The notes: generated by a model not told the origin, from the sequence alone. A stretch of DNA of 64,000 nt from Helichrysum umbraculigerum (GCA_949592205.1 CATIUR010000001.1:315412750-315476749), one strand, 5' to 3'; shown: positions 32,693 through 43,436, counted from the first letter of the stretch. A program made the numbers and translations.

Positions 32693-35600
32693 TCACTCTG
32701 GATTTCTCATTCCGTTTAGTTGAACCAACGTCTCAAATCTTGCTCTGTCGAACGCCTTTGTGTATAAGTCTGCTAAGTTATCCAATGATGGAACCTTAAC
32801 TAACTTTATCAATTTCTTTTCAGCACAATCTCTAATAAAATGATGTCGAATATCAATATGCTTAGTTTTACTGTGCTTTACTGGATTATTGGTGATCGAC
32901 ATAGTAGATTCGTTATCAATCATCATAGGAGTATTGGTTATATTTAACCCGTAATCCCGCAGTTGCTGTTGAATCCAAAGAACTTGCGAGCAACAGCTGC
33001 CAGCTGCAACATACTCAGCTTCACATGTAGAAATGGCTACCGAGGTTTGCTTCTTGCACTGCCAGGATACTAATCTACCTCCTAAGAATTGACATCCTCC
33101 AGTCGTAGATTTCCTATTCTGATTGCATCCTCCATAATCCGAATCAGTATAAGCTACGAGATCTAAGTCTCCATCAATCGGATACCAAAGACCCAGCTTA
33201 GGTTTCCCTTTGAGGTAACGAAAGATTCGTTTAACAGCTTGCATGTGTGACTCTTTCGGATTAGCCTGATATCTTGCGCATAAACAAACAGCAAACATGA
33301 TGTCAGGCCTAGAGGCTGTAAGATACATTAGTGATCCGATCATGGCTCTATAAAGAGTTGGATCCACATCGCTATCACTCGATGTATCTGGACCTAATCC
33401 ATGATTGACTGGAATTGGAGTATTGTAGACCTTACTTTCATCCATCTTGAAACGTTCTAATAGCTCATATGTATATTTAGATTGATGAATAAAGAATCCA
33501 TCCTTCTTTTGATCAACTTGTAATCCTAAGAAGAAATTCAACTCTCCCATTGCAGACATTTCAAACCTTTTTCTCATGACTTTCTCAAATTCTTGACACA
33601 TCTTTTCATCAGACGATCCAAAGATAATGTCATCAACATACACTTGTACAAGAAGAAAGTCTTTCTTTTTCCACTTCACAAATAGTGTACTATCAATTGA
33701 TCCTCTTGTAAATCCATTCTCAAGTAGATACGTTGATAGTGTTCCATACCATGCCCTAGGTGCTTGATGTAATCCATATAGAGCCTTATTCAAACGATAT
33801 ACTCTATCTGGATACTCAGGATTAGCAAACCCTGGCGGTTGTGAAACATACACCAATTCTTCCACTTTGCCATACAAAAAGGCACTCTTAACATCCAACT
33901 GATACACTTTTATACCATAATATGATGCGAATGCTAAGAATACTCTAATTGCTTCTAGCCTAGCAACTGGTGCAAACACTTCATTGTAATCAATACCTTC
34001 TTGTTGATTAAAACCTTGAACCACTAGACGAGCTTTATTGCGAGTAACGATACCTTTATCATCTCTCTTACACTTAAATACCCATCTAGTTCCAATTGGA
34101 TATTCTCCCTTTGGTAGGTCAACCAACTCCCATACTTGTAATTTAGAGAACTGAGATAGTTCTTCTTGCATTGCTTCTACCCACGAGTTTTCTTTTAAAG
34201 CCATTTGAACATTTTTAGGCTCGACTTGTGAGATAAAGCATGAATATAGACATTGATTAGGAATCCCTGTCTCTTTCATTGCAGTATACAAGCTTTGGTA
34301 TTCAGAATTCTCAGACGTATTAGTTCTGGATTGATGCCTAGTTTGAACCGGAGTATTAATATCACCGATGATGTTTTCAACTGGATGATTCTTACTCGTT
34401 CTAGTTGTAGTAACTGGTTCAACTGGTATCTCATCTTCCAAATTAGTACCAATTTCTTCCAATTCAGGTACATCTTCCGTACGTGCTGAAGATATTCTTA
34501 GATGTTTCAAAGGAGTAAGTATGTCATCAAACTTTGTATGAAGATCATCAAGATCTTCTGTTTCTAGAGACTTATCCTCTGAAGGTTTTTGTGACTCACT
34601 TGTGGAAGCTTTATCTGAGTCAACAGTAGTCTTGATTCCAGACTGCTTAACACTCGATGTTGAAGCGGGACCAATATTCTCATCTTCAAACACTAAATGT
34701 TCAGCTATCTCTGAATCACTGACATAGTCACTAATAGGAACTTTAAATGATGCAAAAAGATCAGAATAATCAAATTGCCAATCTAAGCCCTTATGAACAT
34801 CCGGTGAATAGCTTGTAACCTCAATATTATAAACTACCTCCAAACGTCCTGTGACTTTATTAAAGACTCTCTTATTTGGCGAATTGGGCATATAACCTAG
34901 GAAAAATCCTTCGTCAGCCTTCTCACCAAATTTTGCTTGATGTCCAGTCTTTAATATGGTGCATGAAACTCCAAAGGGTTCAAACCCTTTTAAGTTAGGT
35001 TTCTTATTGTTCAAAAGCTCATAACAAGTCTTGTTATGTCTCTTAACCGTAAGAACTCTATTAAGAACATAACATGCTGTATTCACTGCTTCTGCCCAAA
35101 AGATGACCGGAAGCTTTGAATCAGCAAGCATTGTTCTAGCAGCTTCAATCAACGTTCTATTCTTCCTTTCAGCAACACCATTCTGTTGAGGTTCATAAGG
35201 TGCACTGAATTGATGTAATATCCCTTTGCTTAAGCAATAGATATTCAACGTTGAATTCTTAAACTCTGTTCCATTGTCACTACGAATACGCTTAACTCTC
35301 TTTTTATAGACATTCTCTACTAGATCAAAGAACTCAATTAGAATTCCAGGAGTCTCATCCTTTGATCCCAAAAAGAATACCCATGAGAATCTAGAATAGT
35401 CATCTGTGACAACCAAACAGTACCATTTGCCACCTAGACTTCTCTTGCTTATAGGGCCGAAGAGATCCATATGTAGCAATTCAAATGGCGAGGAGATAGA
35501 GTTTTCAGTCTTAGGTCTGTGTGGTTTCTTGTGCTGCTTTCCTTTCATGCAAGGAACACACTTATCCTCAGACTCGAAACGTTTTTGTGGTACACCTAGA

Positions 35601-36151
35601 ACCAAACCATTTTTGGTTATATAATTCATCTTTCTCCAGTTTAGATGTGCCATTCTCCTATGCCATAACAGAGCATCTGTTTCCGAAGCCTTGGACAATA
35701 AACATGTAGACACCATTGAAGAGTTAGGAACACCCATGTTGATAGCATAGATGTCCTTCTTCCTTGGCGCCCTCATCAATATCCATTCATCAGGAATTTT
35801 AACACCTGGCTTCAGGACTAAGGCCTCCTTTTCATTGAAATAAACTGGATGACCTTTATCACAGACTTGGGAAACACTCACTAGGTTGTGTGTAAGTTCT
35901 TCAACATAGTTCACATCCTCAAGAGTCAAAGTTCCATTTGAAACTTTTCCTTTTCCCGAAATTACTCCTCCTTTATCTCCTGCAAAATTTACTTTTTGCT
36001 TGAGACTATCCTTGAAGTCCTTCAGTAGACTTCTTTCACCGGTCATGTGCCTCGAGCATCCACTGTCTACATACCACCAACTGTCCTTGTTCACAGCATG
36101 CTCCTGCACATAACACAAAACACGATCAGTTATCAAGAGGGACCCAAGCCA
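32693..36151 (-). CDS. pol: Pol of copia E (protease, integrase, RT, RNase H), open
   Basis: About 1150 codons, in the +1 frame relative to gag. Counted from TTG at 36136: protease WYVDSGCSRHMTG (Asp about 24); pre-integrase H..H..C..C; integrase core with D about 222 (HMDLFGP), D about 287 (IRSDNGTEF), E about 323 (ERKNRTL); RT with LDVKSAFLYG and YVDD about 833; RNase H with YTDSDYGG about 1000, CEAEYVAA and TKHIDIRHHFIRD. All catalytic residues I can identify are present. There is no ATG near the frame start. The stop is 52 bp before the poly(A) tract. It is homologous to D pol at 23220-24035. Confidence 0.93.
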   Translation of the reverse strand, partial: WLGSLLITDRVLCYVQEHAVNKDSWWYVDSGCSRHMTGERSLLKDFKDSLKQKVNFAGDKGGVISGKGKVSNGTLTLEDVNYVEELTHNLVSVSQVCDKGHPVYFNEKEALVLKPGVKIPDEWILMRAPRKKDIYAINMGVPNSSMVSTCLLSKASETDALLWHRRMAHLNWRKMNYITKNGLVLGVPQKRFESEDKCVPCMKGKQHKKPHRPKTENSISSPFELLHMDLFGPISKRSLGGKWYCLVVTDDYSRFSWVFFLGSKDETPGILIEFFDLVENVYKKRVKRIRSDNGTEFKNSTLNIYCLSKGILHQFSAPYEPQQNGVAERKNRTLIEAARTMLADSKLPVIFWAEAVNTACYVLNRVLTVKRHNKTCYELLNNKKPNLKGFEPFGVSCTILKTGHQAKFGEKADEGFFLGYMPNSPNKRVFNKVTGRLEVVYNIEVTSYSPDVHKGLDWQFDYSDLFASFKVPISDYVSDSEIAEHLVFEDENIGPASTSSVKQSGIKTTVDSDKASTSESQKPSEDKSLETEDLDDLHTKFDDILTPLKHLRISSARTEDVPELEEIGTNLEDEIPVEPVTTTRTSKNHPVENIIGDINTPVQTRHQSRTNTSENSEYQSLYTAMKETGIPNQCLYSCFISQVEPKNVQMALKENSWVEAMQEELSQFSKLQVWELVDLPKGEYPIGTRWVFKCKRDDKGIVTRNKARLVVQGFNQQEGIDYNEVFAPVARLEAIRVFLAFASYYGIKVYQLDVKSAFLYGKVEELVYVSQPPGFANPEYPDRVYRLNKALYGLHQAPRAWYGTLSTYLLENGFTRGSIDSTLFVKWKKKDFLLVQVYVDDIIFGSSDEKMCQEFEKVMRKRFEMSAMGELNFFLGLQVDQKKDGFFIHQSKYTYELLERFKMDESKVYNTPIPVNHGLGPDTSSDSDVDPTLYRAMIGSLMYLTASRPDIMFAVCLCARYQANPKESHMQAVKRIFRYLKGKPKLGLWYPIDGDLDLVAYTDSDYGGCNQNRKSTTGGCQFLGGRLVSWQCKKQTSVAISTCEAEYVAAGSCCSQVLWIQQQLRDYGLNITNTPMMIDNESTMSITNNPVKHSKTKHIDIRHHFIRDCAEKKLIKLVKVPSLDNLADLYTKAFDRARFETLVQLNGMRNPE

Positions 36152-38942
36152 TTACGGTCTTGGTTTGTCCCTTATCATCAACAAACTTAAGCTCTTTAAA
36201 ATAACCATTCTTCCCATCAGGAGCTTTGGTTACTTTCGAAGTAGCTTGAGTTTGTGGACGATCAGCCTTAAGAGGTGAATTTGAGGAGAACCTCTTAGGC
36301 ATAAAAGTATGAGCTCTATTATGATAATTATAATTAAACTCATGTGATCGCGAAGTAGTGCCACTTTCATAATGACTATGGCCTCTACTTGGAGTTCTAA
36401 ACCTCGACGGTGTCACATCCCTAGACTTATGGACATAATTATCACTTTGAGTATATGACCGTTTAGGTTTAGGTGGGGAGACACTATGCTTACCATCTCT
36501 TTTAAGAATGTTCACAGGTTTATTACCTAACTTAGGTTTGGTATCTAACCCGTCTACAGTCATATCAGAGTCGGTCTGTGTCTTTTCCTCAATCACAAGC
36601 TTATGTGGTGCTTCAGGCTTTTTGTTAGGACAACACGAAGCCACGTGTCCTTTTTGATGACATTTGAAACATGACATCTGCTTGCGTGATTTGCTCACTT
36701 TTGCTTTCTCATCCGGAGTCTTAGGCACTAAAGGTTTAAGCTGTTCCTTATCAACTTTATCATTAATCTTAGCATCGTTAATCACTCCACCCGATACAAA
36801 ATGTATTTTGGTGAACTGAGAAGCCTTGCTATTATCTAATGATACGTTCTTAATAACATCTTTCTGTGCCTCTGACTGTTCAGGTTTATCAGCTACTAAA
36901 ATCTCAGGATTAACTTCAGTCATCTCAGAGTCCTCAGGAATAGGAGTGTAATTGGCATTAAAAGGCGGGGATACATCATTGTAACCTAACCCAGTCTTGT
37001 CCTTTACACTACGTTGAGCATCTAACATTTTATCCATTTGAGATGTCCTATAATTCTCAAGTTTACGGTTTTGCTCAATTAACCTTAAATTAAGGTTCAC
37101 TATTTCCTGATCCTTACTAGCAATCGTCTCATTTAAGTCTTTGATATTCATATAGAGACCATCTATGACAACAGATTTTTCACTTATGGTATCTCTAAGT
37201 TTTGTTCTATCCAACGCATCAGACTTAATTTTATCTTTTAAGACCTGTTTATCATCACTTAATCTACGAACATCCATAATAGCTTGATCAAGTTCAGATC
37301 TAACAGTCTTATAAGATTCCTTATCCATATTTAATTGTGATGACAGATTACTATTTGACACAGTTAAGACACTATTCTGAGACTGTAAATCAGTAACTAA
37401 GTAACAAACATCAGCAAGATTAAGAATATCTAAACATACCTTCTTCTTGTCAGTTTGTAATTCAGCCATACGTGCCACTAATTCTTCAGGACTCATATCT
37501 GGAGTTGAATCCATATATAGCACATCATCATCACTTGCCCTTTTTTCAGACTCAGCCACCTCTACTCTCTGTTCCATGTCAGTGGGCATGTAGGACACTG
37601 ATCCAGCAGTTGTTTCTTCGATCTCGGCCATCAAAGCTTCTTCAGAATGAGCTTGCCAATCATACGAGCCATCCAACTGCTTCACCACTAAGGCTTTGGA
37701 AGCAAGAGTACTTCCCGAACCTTGTTTTCCTTGTGCTTCTACTTTAGGTCTTTGGCATTCTCTAGCAAAATGACCAATACCCTGACAGTTAAAGCATCTG
37801 ACCTTGGTTTTATCAAACCCTGATCTATTGCCCAACACCTTTCTACCAGTTTTCTTGAGGAAATTCTTCACCTTTCTAGATATCAACGCTAGTTGATCTT
37901 GAAGTTCCAGTTCCTCAAGATAATCAGAATCTATCTGCTCATAATCCTCATCAAATAGAATAGGATCATTGATCTTTCCTTCTATGTAGTTCTCATATGA
38001 TGCCACAAAGGAAGCAAGAACAGACAGTTGCTGTTCAGCAGATTTCACACTCATCGGCATCTTCTGATGCTCTTGAGGTGACTTCTCAGAATTCTTTCCC
38101 TTTGTCTCATCACCAGAGGAGGAAATAAAGCACAGATCTTCAGTGATCATCTCTCCATTTTCATTAGTATCACCAACTAACAGTGCAGTGGTCGAACTTG
38201 ATGACGCAGTCGAAAGACTTGACTTTCCATGATACAGCCCAGGGTTCTGAACCTGATCAGAATCACTATCTCTTGACTTCTTGGAGAAATCATAACCTTT
38301 CAGCTTGTCAATGACTTGCTCTAAGGTCATAGTAGAATACCTAGTTTCGTTATCCTTAATCATAACACCATACATTTCCCATTTAGAAGGCAAACCCTCA
38401 AGGAACTTGTCGGTTTTAGATACTTCTTCTTCAAAAATTTCATGGTATTCTAATTCACTTAGCAGATGGTAGAATCGTGTAACATAGGCATCAAGATCTT
38501 CTCCTTTTAAAGCTTTAAACATAGTAAACTGCTTTTTAAGAAGACACTTCTTGCCAGCTCTCACCTGTGGACTTCCCTCACCTCTTTTCTCTAAAGCTTC
38601 CCAGAGCGCTTTAGCAGTATGAAAAGACTTGAGTTGATGAGCAAGGGATTTAGGAAGACACATCTTTATGCAAGAATGTGATTTATTCTCATTTCTGTAC
38701 GCTTCCTTCTCTTGATCACTCATGTTTGCATAGGTAAGAACTACAGTAGCATTTTGAACAGTTTGAGTAGGTGGGGTGTATCCACTCTTGATACACATCC
38801 AGATAGACAGATCATGGAATCTACAGTAAGATTCAAATCTGTCCTTCCAATTGTAGTAATCCTCGATTCTTAACAACTTAGGTGGAACGTTTGACTTTCC
38901 CACCTCGTGGTCCATTTCGATCATTCTACTTAAGTCAGACAT
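36126..38942 (-). CDS. gag: Gag of copia E, open, 938 codons
   Basis: Starts ATG in MSDLSRMIEMDHE. Residues 1-230 form the UBN2-type copia Gag domain. A CCHC knuckle lies at about 383-396 (CFNCQGIGHFAREC), followed by acidic sequence. A coiled coil of roughly 150 residues lies around 520-680 (DQAIMDVRRLSDDKQVLKDK, IASKDQEIVNLNLRL). A second knuckle lies near 760 (CFKCHQKGHVASCC), then a basic Arg/Ser/Tyr tail. It is much longer than usual copia Gag, as in SIRE-type elements. It would package RNA into particles in the cytoplasm. The stop TGA overlaps pol by 26 bases. Confidence 0.93.
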   Translation of the reverse strand: MSDLSRMIEMDHEVGKSNVPPKLLRIEDYYNWKDRFESYCRFHDLSIWMCIKSGYTPPTQTVQNATVVLTYANMSDQEKEAYRNENKSHSCIKMCLPKSLAHQLKSFHTAKALWEALEKRGEGSPQVRAGKKCLLKKQFTMFKALKGEDLDAYVTRFYHLLSELEYHEIFEEEVSKTDKFLEGLPSKWEMYGVMIKDNETRYSTMTLEQVIDKLKGYDFSKKSRDSDSDQVQNPGLYHGKSSLSTASSSSTTALLVGDTNENGEMITEDLCFISSSGDETKGKNSEKSPQEHQKMPMSVKSAEQQLSVLASFVASYENYIEGKINDPILFDEDYEQIDSDYLEELELQDQLALISRKVKNFLKKTGRKVLGNRSGFDKTKVRCFNCQGIGHFARECQRPKVEAQGKQGSGSTLASKALVVKQLDGSYDWQAHSEEALMAEIEETTAGSVSYMPTDMEQRVEVAESEKRASDDDVLYMDSTPDMSPEELVARMAELQTDKKKVCLDILNLADVCYLVTDLQSQNSVLTVSNSNLSSQLNMDKESYKTVRSELDQAIMDVRRLSDDKQVLKDKIKSDALDRTKLRDTISEKSVVIDGLYMNIKDLNETIASKDQEIVNLNLRLIEQNRKLENYRTSQMDKMLDAQRSVKDKTGLGYNDVSPPFNANYTPIPEDSEMTEVNPEILVADKPEQSEAQKDVIKNVSLDNSKASQFTKIHFVSGGVINDAKINDKVDKEQLKPLVPKTPDEKAKVSKSRKQMSCFKCHQKGHVASCCPNKKPEAPHKLVIEEKTQTDSDMTVDGLDTKPKLGNKPVNILKRDGKHSVSPPKPKRSYTQSDNYVHKSRDVTPSRFRTPSRGHSHYESGTTSRSHEFNYNYHNRAHTFMPKRFSSNSPLKADRPQTQATSKVTKAPDGKNGYFKELKFVDDKGQTKTVMAWVPLDN

Positions 38943-38969
38943 CTTAAAAACGTAAAATTAAACTGTTTC

Positions 38970-39200
38970 AGCGAATTCAGAAATCTCAACTCGCAAGACT
39001 CAGCTCAACTCGCAATCTCAGCTCGACTCGCAGAATTTGTCGATTCGCAAGCCTCAGTTCGGATTGCTAAAAGATGTCGATTCGCAAGTGATGTCGATTC
39101 GCGAGAGATCTCGGTTCGACTTGCAAGCCTCAGTTCGACTCGCTAGTTCAACTCGGTTCGCAGGCGACGCTGGAACCCTAATCTCGACTCGCGAAACGGC
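38970..39200. repeat. CTCGCAA-type motif array in the E leader
   Basis: Counterpart of 20160-20400 in D, between primer site and gag: repeated CAACTCGCAA, GATTCGCAAG and TCGACTCGC. Confidence 0.7.
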
Positions 39201-39388
39201 TGTTAAACCCGAAAAACGAATTTTAAGGTATTTTTACGAACGAAACTGAGAAATTCGACTGTAAACTAACCCTAAAACTTCCAGAGAATGATTTTGATCG
39301 TTAGTATTGCAATAATGCACGTAAAAACGACCCGAATCAAAAACGCAATAAACTAAAACTCACGAACACACTCGTATCTAGCCCGAAA

Positions 39389-39400
39389 GCTCTGATACCA
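39389..39400 (-). other. Primer binding site of copia E (initiator tRNA-Met)
   Basis: Minus strand TGGTATCAGAGC, two bases after the 5' LTR end. Confidence 0.92.
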
Positions 39401-39402
39401 GA

Positions 39403-39972
39403 TGTAAGTCCCCTAGTTTTAGGATCGATAACTTCGTTATCTGTAGTATTAAGGTGCGGAATCCCTCAATACGGTGTTATTTTACTAACAACGAATATGT
39501 TCGTATTGCGTTTTAACTAGACTTAGCTTTAAACAACGAATCGTCAAAGCCTAGCCTTAGGTTATGTTTTTCTCTGGTTTGTTGAATTCGCAGCAATTGA
39601 AATCAGAATGCAAAAGTTATGTTTTTCACCGATTGAAAAACATTATATATGTCCAGCTCGTCTCGACTCGCAAGGGCCTGCGAGTTCGGTCCAACTCGCA
39701 GCCCAAGCCCAACTCGGAACTCGGCTCGCCAGACTTCCACGAATTCAGTTCTCATCTCGGCTCGTTAATCTCGCGACCTGAGAACTCGACTCGCACAGAA
39801 TGTATTTATTTCGTATTTAATAATTCGTCTAACTTAACACAATAATATGTTTAACGAATATTACTAACAAAACAAATATTTATTTACAAATCTAAACCAA
39901 TATACAAACGTAATAACAATTACACTAGTCCTATATCAAGCTAGATCTGTTGTCACAATCTATGTCTCAACA
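39403..39972 (-). repeat. 5' LTR of copia E
   Basis: 570 bp, matching 25351-25920 at all but one position by eye. The promoter TATA box is TATATAA at 39643-39649 on the minus strand. Confidence 0.95.
39643..39649 (-). promoter_or_regulatory. TATA box of the E 5' LTR
   Basis: TATATAA on the minus strand, at the position equivalent to the TATAAAAGG box in the D LTR (both lie next to a TTTTTCAATCG phrase). Confidence 0.65.
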
Positions 39973-39977
39973 CTAGC
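39973..39977. other. Target site duplication of copia E, right copy (CTAGC)
   Basis: Matches 25346-25350; the C LTR resumes with AAACCTAAGCCC. Confidence 0.97.
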
Positions 39978-41483
39978 AAACCTAAGCCCAAGTATAGTCC
40001 GAATCTCCTAACGTCCTAAACGTACGAGATTTAACAAGTATGTGGATGTCTAAGTTAATCATCCATGCTAGTGTTCGTACAACCAAGTTACGTCCAAATC
40101 GTTCGTTTAAATGTTTATGTTTGTATTTCGTATTTGTGAAAATGTATATGATTCGTTGGTGATAGTTTGAAATCCTAATTTCGGTAAAATAAGTGTGTTT
40201 GTATTGTTTGTAAAGCTCGTGAATCGTATCGTATAAAGATATGCGTTTCCGGTTAGTTCGACACTTAGTGAAAACTAGTTTTTAAACTTCCTGTTTTTAG
40301 CGACGCAAGGTGCGACGCTGGGTTGTTATGCGACGTAGGGTGCGACGTAAAGGTCGAAGTGCGACGTAGGGTGCGACGTTAAGTGTTGCGTCGCAGTTGT
40401 TGCGAAATTAAATAATTGTGCGACGTAACGGGTTACGTCGCATACGGGTGTTGCGACGTTAGGGTCTGCGTCGCAATTTGCGACGTTCGCAATTTAATGC
40501 GACGTAGTGGGTTGCGTCGCTATGTGCGACGTAAGGAAGGGTAATGCGACGTAAAGGCCTACGTCGCACTACTGTTTTTGGCCCAAAAGCGACGTAGTCG
40601 CCTGTTCGACGAACAGCTTAAAAATCAACGAGTTTTGGGTCGATTTGGACATTTTCGGTTGTATAAAACACTAAAACATGGTAATCTAAGTATACTAAAC
40701 ATGAAATATCAATTATAACTTCGAAATCTAAAGATTTACGGGATTTGTCGGAAACTTACGAGTGTCGGATTTGAAATCCGAAAAGATAGATGTGTAGGGC
40801 TCGTTGTCGTGGTCACTTTATTCCAAAAGAGCGAGGTGATCGGAGGCCGTTTAATGGTAGTTTTGGTGTCGTTTTTGTGGTGGTTTTTGGTTGGTGGTGG
40901 TAGTTGTAGAGAGAAAAGAAAAGAAAGAAAAAGAGAAGGTGATGATGAATGTGAAAAGTGGGGAGGGAGAAAGGGTTTTGTTCCCTTTTTCCTTCCTCTG
41001 TGTTTGCGCTCCGCGTTTGTTTACCCGATCGTTAAATGTTACAATATTTTAAATTAATACATTTTAATTACATATTTCATCATATTTTTACTTAGTATCT
41101 TTTTATGAAATTTTAATAAATTAAATTATAGGATTTTTAAATCTTTGTTTTATTTTAATTATACGAGTTGACGTTTTGCGTTATAAAATGATATGTAAAT
41201 ATTATTGACATAATATTTAATTGTTTTCTACGTTATTTAATAATTTCGTTTTATTAAATAATTTTTGTTCACCAAGAGTCGCATATTTTTGTCGCGTCTG
41301 TTTTCAGATTGTTCAGTACGTAATTACAACTAATTACGAATACGTAATACTATGCGTATTATCTAGTTGGGCTTTGCTAGACTTACCTCTAAAATGTGTT
41401 GTGAATTCACTCAAGTAGGGAATTAGCCTAATAATGCAAGTGATTAACGTTAATAATCGCGTTCGAATTTGCGGGGTGTTACA
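39978..41483 (-). repeat. LTR 1 of the C array, right piece
   Basis: Remaining 1506 bp, ending GCGGGGTGTTACA. It includes a dense GCGACGT cluster (about 40300-40600) and a GA-rich tract (about 40908-40975). The frame encoding a Trp/Gly-rich peptide at 40809-41057 recurs only because the LTR recurs. Confidence 0.95.
40300..40600. repeat. GCGACGT / ACGTCGC motif cluster in the C LTR
   Basis: About fifteen copies of GCGACGT or the complement, including the phrase CGCAATTTAATGCGACGT also found in the A LTR cluster. Equivalent blocks are near 45075-45380, 49865-50170, 54645-54945 and 59420-59725. Confidence 0.75.
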
Positions 41484-41762
41484 TTCTCCCCTCGTTAGAG
41501 AAATCTCGTCCCGAGATTTAAAACCAAGTCGGATCGCCCGCGGCGTATGTTCTCCGATGAGTCATGTTGTTAACAATAGTGATAGTTTGCGTGGCGTTCA
41601 ATTGTTGCCATAGAAGTTCAATCAGTTTAAGTATGCTCGCGGCATAGTTCAATATGTTGTGTGTTTCGTTTCGTGGTCAGAGTGTACCAAGTGTTGTGTT
41701 CGAATTGACATTCGAGTAAAACGTATGTTAAATCGTAGCAATAGTCGCTAAAACGTACCGTG

Positions 41763-43003
41763 CTAGTTGAGATCCGCGACCGTTTCTGGTGCACGGAGGA
41801 TGTATGCGCGGCTACGCCCCGGTGGGATGGTTGCGATGCGGTTGTTGTTGTTTTGATTGTTGTTCCCGGGGTTGTTCTGGTTGTTGTTATTCTGATTGTT
41901 GTTGGCATTATAGAGTTGGGGGCACTGATTTCGGTAGTGTCCCGGGTCGCCACATCGGAAACAGCCATTGTTTCGTTGTTCGTTGTTCGTGGGGTGAGTT
42001 CTACAAGCTTCGGTTCTGTGTCCGAATTGGTTGCATTTATCACAGAAGAAACAATCTCCTTCATGATGTTTTCCGCACTTCCCACACTTGGGCCTGTTAC
42101 CAAGGTAGGGTTTCTGTTCAGTGTTGATGATCGCAGCAAAGGCTCGGGTGTTTCCCGGGTTTCTGTTTTGTTGGACCTGACGGTCGTTACCCTCGCTGTT
42201 CCATTTGCGTTTGTGGGTTCCAGATTCGCCCGCATCAGTACGGGTAGGTTCAGTTTTCCCTGTGATAGCTTTCAGGGTTCCAATCTCGACCGCGTCGTCG
42301 GTTAAGCTGTGAGCCAGATCCACTGCGCTCCTAAAAGTGGCGGGTTTGGAGGACATAACCATGCCTCGGATCTGTGGTACCAAACCCCTGTTGTAACGCT
42401 CAATGCGTTTGCTCTCGGGGGTTACCATGTGAGGCACAAGACGTGCAAGCTCCTGGAATCTAGTTGTATAACCGGAAATATCAGCGCCTTCCAGAATTCT
42501 GTTTCAAGTTTCTGCATCTCGTTGGGAGGGCAAAATTCCTCCATCAGCATTCATTTCAGTGTCTCCCATGAGATGGAGTAAGCAGCTGGGCGTCCCATGA
42601 TTTGTACCTGAGCGTTCCACCATGTTAGCGCTTTGTCGGCTAGAGTGCAGGTGGCGTATTTCACAATTTTGTCGGTGGCGCAGTCGCTGATGTCGATGAC
42701 TGATTCAGTTTTCTCAATCCACTGGACCAGGCCGATGGCCCCTTCGGTCCCGGTGAAGGTGCTGGGTTTACAAGACTGGAAGGTTTTGTAGGAACACCCC
42801 TGCTGGGTATTGTTTGGGGTTTCGCTGTTGACGGGAGTGGCTCCACTATTGTTGGTTAGGTTTTCACGATTTCTGCTGGCCTCGTACTGAGCAATAGCCT
42901 CAGCCATGCGGCGTGCGATTATTTGTTCGGTTGTTTCTGGAGGCGGATGTGGAGGAGGAACATTTCGTCGACTGTTTCGAGTATTTCTTTGTTTAGGAGG
43001 CAT
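41763..43003 (-). pseudogene. gag: Broken gag of C unit 1
   Basis: Starts MPPKQRNTRNSRRN; Gag-domain motifs CSYKTFQSCKPSTF, ALTWWNAQVQ. TGA at 42551-42553 interrupts SWETLK/MLMEEFCPP. Relative to the long form 13 bases are missing near 42487, shifting frame. The second half (from about 42437) keeps two zinc-binding stretches (CGKCGKHHEGDC plus CDKCNQFGHRTEAC, and CFRCGDPGHYRNQC) and an Asn/Gln run, then stops at GRSRAYILRAPE, where protease would begin. Confidence 0.88.
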
Positions 43004-43423
43004 GCTGACGTTCTGCGATGAAAAGATGCAGAAGTCAATGCCAATGAAAAATATGTGAGAAGTAAAGTTTCACATATTTCAAGTTTTCGAATATCAAGAA
43101 AAATTGTCGAATCCCCATCACGTATCTTACGACTATGAAACACCCATATGTACTCAGTATAATATAATCACGTTGGCCAGGCGTCATTATATGATGCTGA
43201 ATACATACTTCTTTTCATCAACCGTTTAACACGATCAGGTTCATATGAGATCTGAGTACAATGAACGAGTCGAATGTGGTGAACAGTTCACGCGTATCGA
43301 GGTATCGCAACGATAGTTTAGATGTATGCAAATGTATATATGCATGTACGTTCTAGCCAAGACTATAGTCTAGGTCTCTAGGTTTCTAAGTCACCTAAAG
43401 TTTCCTAGTTCGCTATAACCAAT

Positions 43424-43436
43424 GGCTCTGATACCA
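43424..43436 (-). other. Primer binding site of C unit 1
   Basis: TGGTATCAGAGCC on the minus strand. Units 1 and 4 (57768-57780) keep this form. Units 2, 3 and 5 (48214-48226, 52991-53003, 62558-62570) read TAGTATCAGAGCC, a mismatch to the tRNA. Confidence 0.88.

Larger units (their letters stand above)
25351..39972 (-). mobile_element. Ty1/copia element E (SIRE-like), complete, 14.6 kb, with a spliced accessory gene
   Basis: Minus-strand element with 570-bp LTRs that differ at one position by eye (near 25820 and 39872), CTAGC duplications, initiator-tRNA primer site and polypurine tract. Gag and pol are open. Between pol and the 3' LTR lie about 6.8 kb holding a 44-base poly(A) tract on the sense strand, a 2.4-kb AT-rich leader-like stretch and a six-exon gene. 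The length is well above that of ordinary plant copia elements. It looks young and possibly competent. Confidence 0.95.

Noticed and set aside
36126..36151. TTG at 36136 as the pol start codon
   Set aside because: Non-ATG initiation there is only an artefact of a permissive frame definition; the frame is open upstream and is better explained as a gag-pol frame change.
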